A DNA stretch of 64,000 bases from Hawksworthiomyces lignivorus (taxonomy: Eukaryota; Ascomycota; Sordariomycetes; Ophiostomatales; Ophiostomataceae): NCBI GenBank assembly GCA_002917075.1, contig NTMA01000050.1:226106-290105 (forward strand), given 5' to 3'. Below, piece after piece: positions 38,401-50,100 of the stretch (within the stretch, counting starts at the first letter, position 1; the number at the start of each line of letters is the position of its first letter). A model generated the notes under the pieces. The model was not told where the DNA came from, ran no database searches, and saw only the letters and a program-made list of their open reading frames with translations. Made by a program: the position numbers and the translations under genes.

Positions 38401-40740
38401 TGCACCTTCTCATCTTTTTCTATCAGAATCAGAGACTTCTTATAGATGTGGGAGCACAACTATGGCAAGTAAAATGACCGATGTGCGACCAATAGGCCAC
38501 GAGTTCAAACAACGAGAAAACAGATATCGTATCCCGCTCTTCTCAGAGTACCCCATCTGTGCACGATTGCAGCCAACGGACAAAGACAGACATGGAGCGA
38601 GAGCGGCCGCATCGGCACGCAGAAATATTGTTGGTACTTTTGCCGTTGGGTTTTTTTTTTTCGATTATAGTTCGCACTGCTCGGGTGAAATTGTTTGGCG
38701 CCCTCTCTGCTTTCGTGTACTTAGATACTGTGGTGAACCGGTAGGCGGCAGACGAAATCTTAGCAAGTAGATGCAGGTAAATATATTCAATAGGCACACC
38801 CCTCCTACACTGGTTATGAACCTTAATCTGCACTTAAAAGATACCAGTTATAGGACTGCTATTGAGCTTGTGGTTTTTCTTTTTGTCACCAGAAGCCTTC
38901 GTTAGACAGGGGCATTCCCCCTTCGTGATATTGAACCAGTAGTAATCTTGCGTCAAAAAAAATTGAACTAGGAGTTGAACTCGATTTCTGTGGTGTAAGA
39001 TCTAGGTTTGAACGGCATATGGAATTAAGCGTATGTCAGGAAAGTTTGGTTCCGCATATATATACTCTATTTTTGAAGCATGATGCCTAAGTCGGCCTGA
39101 ATTTCAATAGGTTTTAGGGTGAAATGGGTATGAGCAAAAGAAGGAGAAAAATATACGTAGATGAAAGTAGACGAAGACAGTAATAAGTGGCTAGTTGTAT
39201 AGGCTTTAGTTCTGATGAAGTTCATCTTTATCTCGCATTTACGTAGGCTTCATTTGGCTCATCCTGTTTGCATAAAGCGGGTGATGAGAACACGTAGGTA
39301 TCATTCCGAAAGCCTATTTCGGCATCATCCCGATGTTCCAGGGAAATAGAGAAGAGAAATATCAGAACAAAGCAAATAGCAAGATACGTAGCAGGGTGGT
39401 TGGCTGTACGTAAAATATCTTCGCTAGATTCGTTGGAGCCTTTCCTTTGTAGGAGAGGGTGCTCTCACAATCAATTTTGCTTTTGCATTTTCTCATAAAA
39501 AAATCTTATTTCTCCGTGGTCTTGTTCTTGGCTTTCCACTTTTTGCTCCATAAATTGGACCTTAAACTAGCTCATCTTATTGACCTCGTTAACGTTTCTT
39601 TTTTTCCCTTAAATATTACAGCGGAATTTATTTTCGTTGCAGTGGCAGTTCGCTACCCTAGTAATTATCCATGTCATTCTTCATCCAAGTAGCTTCATTC
39701 TTCTAGGGACGACCTATGTCAAATACCAGCCATAAAATCATTTAAATTTATTTGGCTCTTATTTCAATGAAACTCATATTATCAGGCCATGGTAAGGGCA
39801 TGTGGCAATTTATCTATGTGTTGTGATAGTTGTAGTAATAAAGCATAATATCATTTTCTATTATAGCAACATACCCTGCAAATTACTACGGCAACAAGCA
39901 GTGAGAATATCCCAGAGAGTTTGCCACCAGGAACCTGGAACTCTGTCAAATCTTTTTGGACTCTGCCAGCCACTTGTTTTCTAACGGCTCATGTGCCAGA
40001 ATGCTTAATTTTCTGGTTGAACTTTTCTTCGTTCTTCTTGTTCTGCTCTCGGTCTTTGATAGTTCATTCATTGCAAGAGGTTTTTTTTTTTTTTTTTTTG
40101 GAAAGATAGACACTGCATTGAAGACAGCGTATTGTACATGAAATGGGCCTATAGGCACCGTAGCAAGTCTAGGAACGAATGTATGGTATGACTAAAGTCT
40201 TTCAAAGCATAGTAGGCTGCAATTTCAATTTATTAGTGAAAAAGCCTTTAGAGAAGAACGGCAATTGTACTTTGATTAGAATTTCTAAAGAAGTAAGCTG
40301 CGCTCCCTCAAAATAAATCACGAAACCTATCAGAAAGTTGAGGAGTCTGCAAAGGAAGGTCGTTTCTACTGCATCTTTCTCGCACGGAATATTCTGTATA
40401 TCAATCAAAAGATGCATCTTGTTAAACTAAGCTAAATAACGATAATCGCAAAACATTGCAGCAAAAGACATAAATACCAACCCGCACAGACTCTGCTTTT
40501 TCCATAGAGTCGCCAACAGTTTTTTAACTGTTAGATCTTAAATCCATCGACGCCTGGGTATTCTTAATTCTTGATGTGCCACCAGTAAACCTAGACCGTT
40601 TGAGTTCCATGCATATTAGGCATTAATTCATTCCAAAGCCAGTTGCATACCAATACTCTTAAACCAAAGACCCCAAAGACAAATAAAGAAAGAACAAAAT
40701 ACGTAGAGAGTAATCTTCGAAGTAAGTTAACAGAAAGAAA
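35407..40740. other. AT-rich spacer with the reductase promoter, 5.3 kb
   Basis: The first ~200 bp are the reductase leader and promoter. The rest lies between the reductase start and the 3' end of the Cmr1-type gene; both are on the minus strand. Two copies of TACTCCGTA occur at 36253-36261 and 36666-36674. No coding sequence is supported; the ORFs present are short and overlapping. Confidence 0.5.
35588..35599 (-). promoter_or_regulatory. Putative TATA box of the reductase gene
   Basis: On the minus strand the sequence reads CTCTTTATAAGAG, about 185 bp before the chosen reductase start. It is also a near-perfect short palindrome. The function is inferred from position. Confidence 0.4.
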
Positions 40741-43700
40741 TCATGCAAGGCTCTCAATACTCCAGTTGCTGGAAAGAGCCAAGAGCTTGCGGCGAATCCC
40801 ATCATTGATGCGAGTGCTAGTGGTCTCGCTTATTCTCTGAACTCCGTAGCTGAGAATATCTGCAGGATTGTCCAACGCAAATTTTGAACCATCACTCCGT
40901 GTAAGAACCGCTATGCCGTCTCCACCCCAGAGATAAGCAATGACGGCTGGATCTTCCGGTGTAACTTGATCTATGGCAACCAGAGAGTTGCCACCGTTGG
41001 TGTTGCTATTAACATTGCTGTCATTGAGGTTACCAGTATGGCTCCTAGGACTAGCCAAACCAGGAGACGAACTGCCATTTGGGGGAGTGGCTGTGGTAAC
41101 AGGAGCGCTAGAAGTTGTAGAGCCCACAGACATTGAACGAGTAGGTTGACCTTGCTTTAGACCACGGTCCAAGTGACAGACGCTGTCAGCCCAGAGGATC
41201 AGCACAGCGCGGTACAATGCGGCGCTCCACCAGCTAGGACGGCAGTCCGCAGACATCTGTCGGAGAAGACGCAAAACTTGACCACAATGGAAAATGGCTT
41301 CTTCTCGTTGGAAAATGCAACGCTTATGACGGAGTCCGAGCTCCCAGTAGGAGTTATTGAAACCTTCACGGCGAGCTAGGCGCTCAACCTCCGGAAAGTT
41401 GGTCACTGCATTTAGAGAAATAAGGTGATACAGAACCAAATTGCAACGAGTGACCGCACAGTTCGTATTGGCCTTATAATAAGCCATTGACAGTTCATAC
41501 CAGTGCTGCAGCTGAGCCTGTACTTCTTCCAGCCTCTGCATGGTTGATGCTTTTGTGACAGTGCGGTTTGTAGAACGACGAGGAGGCAGCACGTCTGGCA
41601 GACAGCAAAGCATTTGACGCAAATGGCAGAGAAGGCTTTGAAGCGGGTGCAATAACAGACGAAGTTGCTGCGGTGATAGGCTGCTCTTGCGCCGCGCCAG
41701 ATTATCATGTAAGAAATCTTGGAAAAGCTCGCATAAAGATGGAGCAGGTGAAGGATTCCCAATATTTTGAGAGTTGACATCTGCTACGTTGCCATAAGTG
41801 TCTTGGACAGCAGCAACCCAGCGTTTTGAAGTAGGCGCAAGCCAGAGAGCATCCGCACTTGGCAAGGGGCACTGCAAGTCGCTGATTGACAGCACAGGCG
41901 CTGTATCATGGAACAAGCTAAGTTCTTGATCAACCATGACCCAGTTGTATACAAGTCTACACAAAGCGTTAGAGACCAAAAGATTATAAATTTTCTGAGT
42001 GAAATAGGTTTGCTTACCTGTTCTGAGACTCTCTGTTAAGCCATGATCGCCACTGCAGCTCCGCACTTGCTGGGCTGCTAAAATTGGGAACCATAGACGG
42101 CTGCGGCTCGAGCATCCCTGCATGCTTCAACATCTACAGGTGAGGTATACTGTTAGCTTGTCTATGTTGAAAAAGAAAAAAAGTGGCAAATAAGAAATGG
42201 TGACAAAAACTTACCGAGAGATACATGCTGCGCTGGCCCATAGCAATATCCATCTGCCACTTATCACCTCCCCAAGCGCCAAGAAGAGTGAAAAGCAAAG
42301 CACATCGCAGAGCCGTTGGGTCAGCAGACAACTCAACATTCTTCTCAATAATATCAAAAAGAGAGATACGACATGTCTCCGATAGCCCAGCTGATAGATA
42401 GCGAGCTTCTGCCATAGGCACCATTGCTGCACCTTGCGCAATCATAAGCAGCACAAGAAGTGTTGACGCTTGATTATTATCTAGCATCTCATTTGGATCG
42501 ACTACACCACCCGCAATCAATGGAAAGTAGATGGTTAAGCTGGTGACGTAGCTGCGTAAAAAGTACTCGAGTATGCTAGACGGGGGCAGCACGAGAAAAT
42601 TGAAATCGGCGCCAGGGCTTGCTGCACCACCGTTACCACCCTTGGGATAAATGCCTGAGCGGTGAATATCAAGGGCCTTGTGTAAGAAGCTCTGCGTGAT
42701 AGCCAACATCTTATCCCGTGAGCGAGAAGTCAGAGGCACCACCCGTGGGGTGTCGGTTGTATTTGGCTGATTTTCCAAGAATTGTTCTAGGGCATACCAT
42801 GTACCCTCTTGCTTTGACTTTTGCTCCAGGCACTCCAAATGAACTATGGCAGTGCGCGGGCAGGACCCAGAAAATATTGGCGGAGTGCAACGTGCTAGTG
42901 GCCATGCGGCCTCTGATGCAATAACTACTTCAAACTCCGGTATGGCGCCATCAGGGCAAGGTGCCATGGCTGCCATATCGAATATCTGGACCGACTGTTT
43001 AAAGAGATTATTACCGTTGCTAATATCATTGATACTGTTGCTGCGACTACCATTGCTGGGTTTTCTACCGTCAAATTCGCTGGACGAGAGAACACTGGTG
43101 CCACGCGTGTGGATGGAACCTTGTGATGAAGTCACTGTCATGGGCTCAGAGCCTGATGATATGTCGCTAAGCTCGGTGGTAGCAGTAAATGGTGGTATCA
43201 GAGCAGCAGTTCCCATATCGGTCGGCCGACCAAGATGAAGCGGGTTCGCATACATATCGATCTCCATAGGATAGTCGGCCCAGATTAGGTCCTGGTAGCT
43301 TGCCTCTGTACCGATAAATTCACCGCTGGCACCAAAGCCCATGAACTCATCCATGGCTTCAACACGACCATGTGGAGAAGAAAAGCCCTCAGGGCTGAGG
43401 TGATTATGAGTGTTTGACGGTGACTTATTTTGTTGAGAGAAGGCATGAGGATGTTGGTGAAGCTGTTGCATGTGTGCCTGTTGCAAACTTGTTGGATCTG
43501 TAAGGCACATATCTAGGCCCGCCGCACCGCCAACAACCATGTGGTCTAAGCCAAGATGAGGTGAACCTGGCTTGGGACCAGCATGATGGTCAAGATCAAT
43601 AAAAGCTGGCGTTAGAGGCTGCTGGCCCTGTTGTGGTGGCGATGTGACTAATTGGCCTGTGAAAGCGGCGGCGGCAGCGGCAGCGGCAGCACTTGCCTGA

Positions 43701-44183
43701 GCAGCACGCACGGCAGCCTTTGATGAACGGCGAGCAAAACGTGCTGCGCATGGAAGATTCTTCTCTGCGCAGCGTGAGCACGGTACACGTTTATCACAGC
43801 CAGTTTTTGCATTGGCGCAATTCTGGCAAGCGATTGGCGTGCGGCCAGCTACAGTTGGAACGCCCCCTGGAAGAGGCTCCATGGGGTCCCGGGCCTCATG
43901 GTATGTTGAGTGATGCCTCTGAAGAAGGTCTCTGAGTATCGGAGCTCACTATCAGCTATTGTATCTCTGTCATTATCCTAAAGAGGCCATGAGCACCTAC
44001 CTCCTAGCAAAGGAGAGCTGGCAAGCACTGCATCGGTGAGGCTTGACGTTTGTGTCTAACACCGATATCAGCAAGACAGTTAAATCCATATGACAAGGTA
44101 GAGGGACACTTACGACTAGGAATATGTCTTTCGAGGTGCTCCTTGCGGGTGAAGCTCTTCCCGCAGTATGCGCAGAAGACCAT
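40741..44183 (-). CDS. CMR1: Cmr1/Pig1-type melanin regulator, C2H2 plus Zn2Cys6
   Basis: Five exons on the minus strand (44183-44114, 44055-44001, 43931-42215, 42133-42018, 41956-40741) give 1057 aa; introns are 58, 69, 81 and 61 bp. Finger 1 uses Cys4, Cys7, His20 and His24. Finger 2 uses Cys32, Cys35, His48 and His53. A Zn2Cys6 cluster follows (Cys77, 80, 87, 93, 96, 103; CX2CX6CX5CX2CX6C). This rare pairing, with the joining sequence HEARDPMEPLPGG, is diagnostic of Cmr1, Pig1 and Bmr1, activators of melanin synthase and naphthol reductase genes. A poly-Ala run (about 122-130) and a Gln/His-rich region follow. A fungal-specific transcription factor middle domain lies at about 480-720 (FLRSYVTSLTIYFPL, LLGAWGGDKWQMDIAMGQR). 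The C-terminal exon is Leu-rich, with a Ser/Asn-rich insert. It lies next to the reductase, as in melanin clusters of other fungi. Confidence 0.95.
43663..43692 (-). repeat. Poly-alanine coding repeat (GCN)n in the Cmr1-type gene
   Basis: Alternating GCC/GCT-type codons, seen on the + strand as GGCGGCGGCAGCGGCAGC, encode nine to ten consecutive alanines just after the zinc cluster. It is likely length-variable and lies in a disordered linker. Confidence 0.8.
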
Positions 44184-47100
44184 GGCGGCGTGTTTCTTGA
44201 AGACTGAGACTTGCAGTATGTGTATATAAACTCAAAGAAAGTGCAAGGCTTTCTCCAGTGTCAAATATGAATGAATATTTGAAGACTGAGAGATATCATG
44301 CAGGAAAATATAAAAGAATGTGTATGTTGTCAGGCATGCACAGCTTAGGTTCCAGTAAGTTGGCTAGAGATAAGTATGTGCTCGTGAGTGTTTCGTTGGT
44401 TGGAAGTGCAGAAGCGAATGGAGGCAGAAGAGTCTTTTAGGTTAGAAGAAAGGTAAGGATAGAATCTTGGGAGAACATAAAAAAGAATGCAAGAGAGAAA
44501 AAAGGGCAAAGAAAGAGGTGGAGGAGGATGCGGTGATGTATAGACAAGAAAAGGCCAGGAATGGGAAAATACTGGGAGATTTTGTTATGTTTTGGCAAGT
44601 GGACATAAAGCTTCGTGCTATTAAGCAACTTGTCTGGGGAGCTTCGTTAAAGGTGCATGGGTAGGTTGAGCTTGTCCCGGCATATGGTGTATAAATATGA
44701 GTAGTTGGGTTTCTATCCAAAAATTGTCGGGGAATATTATAAGGAAGGTAATAACATAATAATAGAGAGCGAGAGGAGGGAATGAAGACAAAGATAGACA
44801 AAAGGCACAAATAGAATAGATCAGAAACAGTACACAAATACACACACATCCACATGCGTACATAAGGCTCACCATCTGGCCGAGAGGCGGAGTCTGCTGC
44901 AAAGTAAGCTAAGCCCAAGGAAGCCAAGTCAAGAAAAGACAGAAACGGCAAGCTAGAGAACAGGGGTAGGGGTGTATGGAGCGATCAAGGTAGCGGCTGT
45001 ATCCAAGACATGGAGAGGGAAATCTTCCCGACCAGGTTGTTGTTAATGTTCAGCCGCCACTGGGTTTTACAAGTGCTAGGGAGATAGACTAGGACAGCGA
45101 AGAAAGAGAAGAGGAGGGGGGGGGGTTGGTTCCTATGTGCTTTCATTCCTAAAAAGAAAGGACAGGGGTGAAGGGCATGGAGGCGGGGAAGTAGATCAGC
45201 GTGTAAGCCACACTATGTTCCCAAAGATAGCCATGAGGTCAAGGATAGGCGGCAGAGGACAGAAACACGAATGAGAAAAATCGAGAGAATACGGGAATGA
45301 AGACAAAAGAGAGCAAGACAGATGAAGACAGCCCGAACGACCGACACATCGGCCGGCACAACTAGTAAAGAGCCGAGCCATATTTTGTGCAAGTTTGGTA
45401 TGGTCCCATATGGTTCTTTCGTCTATGATCTAGATATTTTGTCTTGCTTCCTTTTCTTTTCTTTGCATGATTCTACAAGAATGTCCGGCTACCACGTCAC
45501 AACTAGCAGACCATCTGGAAATACAAGAAGTAGAATAAAATCGGTGCAAGAAGATCAGCTTACTGGAGAAGAAGACAAGTTCAAGAGGACCAAGGTATTG
45601 AGATAACGGAAGGTGGAAGCGACAGGATGACATTTCATCGAATACGAGCAGTGCGTTCATGGTAGTAAAGGGGTGAACGGGCGAGAAAGTATACGAAATA
45701 GTGCACAGAGGTAGTTCTAAAACCTCATGTGCAGGGATATAAAAGGGGAAATGATAGGGCAAAATATGAGAAACTTTTGAAAATAGGGATTATGCAGTCA
45801 GGGCAAAACCACTTGGTGCCATCACCTTGTCCTGCAATCCTCCATTCCAAGTTCTGGTCGTAATACGGCCATGTGCGAGTATTGTTGGCCATAGTATTGT
45901 AGGGTTTTACGAGAAAAAATAAGGCATGTGTACATGTACGATGTATACCAGAAGCACACTTGGGTTCCTGTAAATGATTCTGTAATACGCACATTAATGG
46001 TGACCAAACAAAGATGGGAGCGGGAGTGTCGGAATTAAATTGGAAGCGGGTAGAGTTGCGCAGGCGACGACATGAACGAAAATGGCCCAGCTTACGACTG
46101 GAACAAGAGTGGACAGATAGATCATCGTGGGTTGGAGTGGAGATGATTAAAGCGGGGAGGATATTAGAGAAGAATAAGGCATAAAGGCATGAATCGTGGA
46201 GTCGAAGGATATAGAGTAATAGCAGAGATAGGTAGGAAAACTGGGGGAAATAGCTATAAAGGGACGAAGAGAGAAGAAGCGAAAAAGAAACAATGCAATG
46301 TTTGGCAGACAAAACAAATAGATCCCAAAACCTACCGCGATGGGGACCCTGCCACATGGAGGAATAAAAAGGTTTCAACCAGTGCATTGCGGCTGTAATA
46401 GGCAGCCTCATGGGCGAGTCCCTCTGAGTCTTGGCATAGTACTTCCTTGAAATATGCATCATCATCAAACCAGTTTTATTGGAACAGGAGAAAGGGCATT
46501 TGAGACGTCCTTCGCCATTCTCTTAACTTTTCAGCGAGCAATAATTTGCAATCGGCTCCTTTTTCGGCACGGGACATTGGATACAATATGCATATATATG
46601 TCTCGCTGTTGGGTGGACTCAATAAAACCAAGAACGTAATGTACGGAGGAGGGAGAATTAAAGAGAGAATAAGGTTGTGAGAAGTGATTTAAATGAAGAC
46701 AGTGGCGCAGATAGGGTAGTAGCTCAAGTTTGCTGAGCACAGAGAATATCGCCGAGACAGAATGTAAGATACTAGTCTTGGCCAACCTGCAAGAAATAAT
46801 AGCTGATAATTCCAAGGATTCGAAAGGGGGGAGTCTGGAAACCAAGGGAAGACAAGCTCGGGATGCTGTACGCTGTAGTGAGACGAGGACGGAAACAGAC
46901 GAGAAGAGAAGAGATTGACTGATGTTGAGGTGAAAAGACAAAAACGGAGACAGAGTAGACGTACGCAAGTAATAACAACAATAAAAAAGCAAATAAGCCC
47001 AAAAGGGTAATAGAAGGAAGGTAGACCATGGCAGAAGTAAGAGTGACGTCTCATTGGCTCCTGAACAAATTTATCAAAGTAGAGATAGGAGCTAAGCAGA

Positions 47101-50100
47101 TGCACGTTTCGGTATAAAGGTCTCGGCCAAAAGTGTTCAAGGAAGCCACGACCAATCCCACGCCCAACGGTTCTTAGCTGTTCCGCTTCAACGACGGCGC
47201 CATTCGGCATTGATACACGCGCACCCCTAAGCTTGTATCCACACGCCCCGGGCGCCAAAACTTCCCGCCTTGGCAACAGCCTCTCGCCCTCCCACCCAGA
47301 CCTTCCTCCTTCCTCCTAGCCCTCCTCCCGAGTGCTCGTTCTTGCCAAATCTGACGAATTTTGCGCCATGTCCAAAATAAAGTTTCGTCGTTGCCATGCT
47401 TGCCCTTTTGTACCCGTGCCTGGTTCCTGCGCCCGCACGGTACCTTTTAGCCGTTGTCCCTTGCCCACCCCACCTTCTTCCTCGCTCCTTCCTGCGCTGC
47501 TCGCGCAATAGGACTATTTCTGTTTGTTTTCGTAGTGGTTTGACGTATATATATCACAAGAAGAGTTGCTATTAACCGATTAGTTATTTTACATATAAGG
47601 CATTCCCATTATTGTTGCGATGGTTATGTTGCCTCTTAATGTTTTATCTCTGAGCAAATTCAAGCGTTCAACCGTCATCCCAGAGGTTCAAAACAAGAGC
47701 CCTCCTCATTTAAATGACCTTATTCTTTTCCAACTCAACCCAGTTAGGAAATCTTCCAGGGATGTTCCGTTGCATAACAACCATCGCTTAAAGAGCACGC
47801 GAGTAGCGCATAGCAACATCCCTCTCTATCTACGGCTTCCTTGGCGACAGCAATTGACTCTTTCTTATTGCATAATGAAGACACCTTTCTCCGACTCGCT
47901 CTTTTCTCAACGCATGTACCTTGAAGCAGACCATTGCCCTCGACTACCTGTAGTTCTGTTTACGTTTAATTGCCAGCCCTTACTCTTGGTCAGACGGCAT
48001 AGAAAAACTAAAAATAAAGACCAAGGTGAAGCCAGAAAAATGGCATAAAAAAAGATACATAGGCGTTGGGAGAAGGAAGACGGGCAGCCTGACAAAAAAA
48101 AATGCAAGAATGAAACAGCACTGCCCAGGCGGGAGAATTGCACCAAATGCTAGTCAGCAAGGTGGCCCGGCACAAACAACAGCCTACAAACCTAGATAAT
48201 TATCTAAGGCAGATCAAAATAAGCACGTAAGACTACCAATCTAAAATTATTACAGAAGAAAAATAGAGGTGAGGGTGGCTCTGCCCATCTGCATGTCCTC
48301 TCCGGCTCGCCTTGCCATCCTGTCACTTGGTTGTATTTCACCTCGTTAACGTATTTCGCATTTGACTGTAACAATCCTAGCTCTATCCAGTCTAGAAACA
48401 TGAAGTGCTGGCCACGAAGGCCACTCGGTCAGTTGGATGCATCGCTAGGCAATTAGCGGATATCATGTCCAAACAAAGTATAAAGAGATAGTGGTATTGC
48501 ATGCATAGGTCGCCGACCGGCGTCGGTGACGGCGTCGGCTTGAGCAGCGGCAACGACAACCGGTGATCCATTTTGCTGCATTGCGACAAAAAGCTGGCTA
48601 AACCGGACGAGCATGCAGCACTAAGACACTGCAGTGCGGAAGTTTGAACACGAATACGTCTGTGCTGATAACTGCTCTTGTTAAAGTCCGGGGAGTGCAG
48701 GCCACGGGATAAAATGCCAAAGGCCACGGGCTCTAATAAAACCCCCAACCGGTTCACAGCAATTCATTACAACTTTTATTGGGACTCTTTCTTAATATGT
48801 GACGACTTCCTGGTAGTTACCAACAGACACTGCAATGCGAGATTGCGTCACTGGTTTCGAGGGCGGCAAGCAGAACGAAATTTTGTAAGATAATCTGGCA
48901 AAATGTATAATGGTCAAATTAGCAGGATACTGGAAGCCTTGACAACACCGAGACATTGGAAAGAGGGAGAACCAATATGAAAAAAGGGAGGACAAGTCAT
49001 TGTCCGTCATTCGCCAAGAGACTTGAGCTGTGGATTTTCTCCGGGCGCAAATTTAAGCCTTTTTGAGGTAAAGCTATGGACTGAGCCTTTGGGGGAGGGG
49101 GAGGCAAATCGCTCAAGACGGCTGTCTCGATGTTTTGGGCAGGCTGCGTGTGATCATAGACGTCTAGAGTTGTACACGATTCATTTTTTTTTTGTTTAAT
49201 GCAAGCTAGTGTATCATGCTGGCGTATTGCTTTAGTCTACAGAATACATAACAAGTGCCTCGGAAGAATGTCCCTTTGCAGTTACCATTTATGTGAATTG
49301 CTTTCGTTGTCATTTCAAAATATTATATTCTCAAGTATGCAGCTCTCTTCTGGTACAATAGAGGTAAGTTCAGCATAATTAAAAAGAAAAAGAGACCAAA
49401 AAGGCCTGGATTTTAGGCCCATTAGAGAGGAAATAGCCGGCAACGTCATCAAGCGTGAGCGTAAATTAAAGTGGCCGGTCCATATCTGACCAGGTGCCAA
49501 AGAGAGCACCGGCCAGCTATCTTCTCTACTTTTTTGGTGTATGCTATCTACGTCTCGTGGACGGTGCCGTAGCCGCTTCCGCTTCCGTTGGCCGATTGAA
49601 TTGAATAAGTGCTGGCAAAATTCATATCCATTTTCTTGTTCCTGAAATTATAGATCTTGCGTATGCTCTTCTAATATTTAAATTGAAAGACAGAATCCCA
49701 GGGTCCTTTATGAGCAAATGCAAATTCACAAGGAGAATGACCCCTAGTAATAGAATCCGTTATTCTGCTTAGGGGTGAGAAGATAAAATAAAAGGGCAGA
49801 GGATAACAAGGCAGAATACCACTTCTATTAACGAAATTATAGAGTGTGGATTTTGGACCATAGGGCACCGCGTACGTAATGACGACATGACAACTCATGT
49901 CCTTTGGGATGCCCTTTGAAGTATTACAACAGGCCATTCGCGCATAAGAAACAATGGGTCTTTGTATGACAACTGGCTAGAGTGGGATTATTCTCCACAC
50001 AGGACAGGGCTAAGAATTAGCGTGTCCCAAGCTTTTTCTGAAATCTTGAATCAAATAATCAAAATGGTGATAGCGCTCATGTCATATGATAGTAGGCTCG

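Noticed and set aside
44442..44951. Minus-strand 169-aa frame rich in Leu, Ser and Phe just upstream of the Cmr1-type gene
   Set aside because: Its composition follows from the pyrimidine-rich leader on that strand, with no conserved domain.
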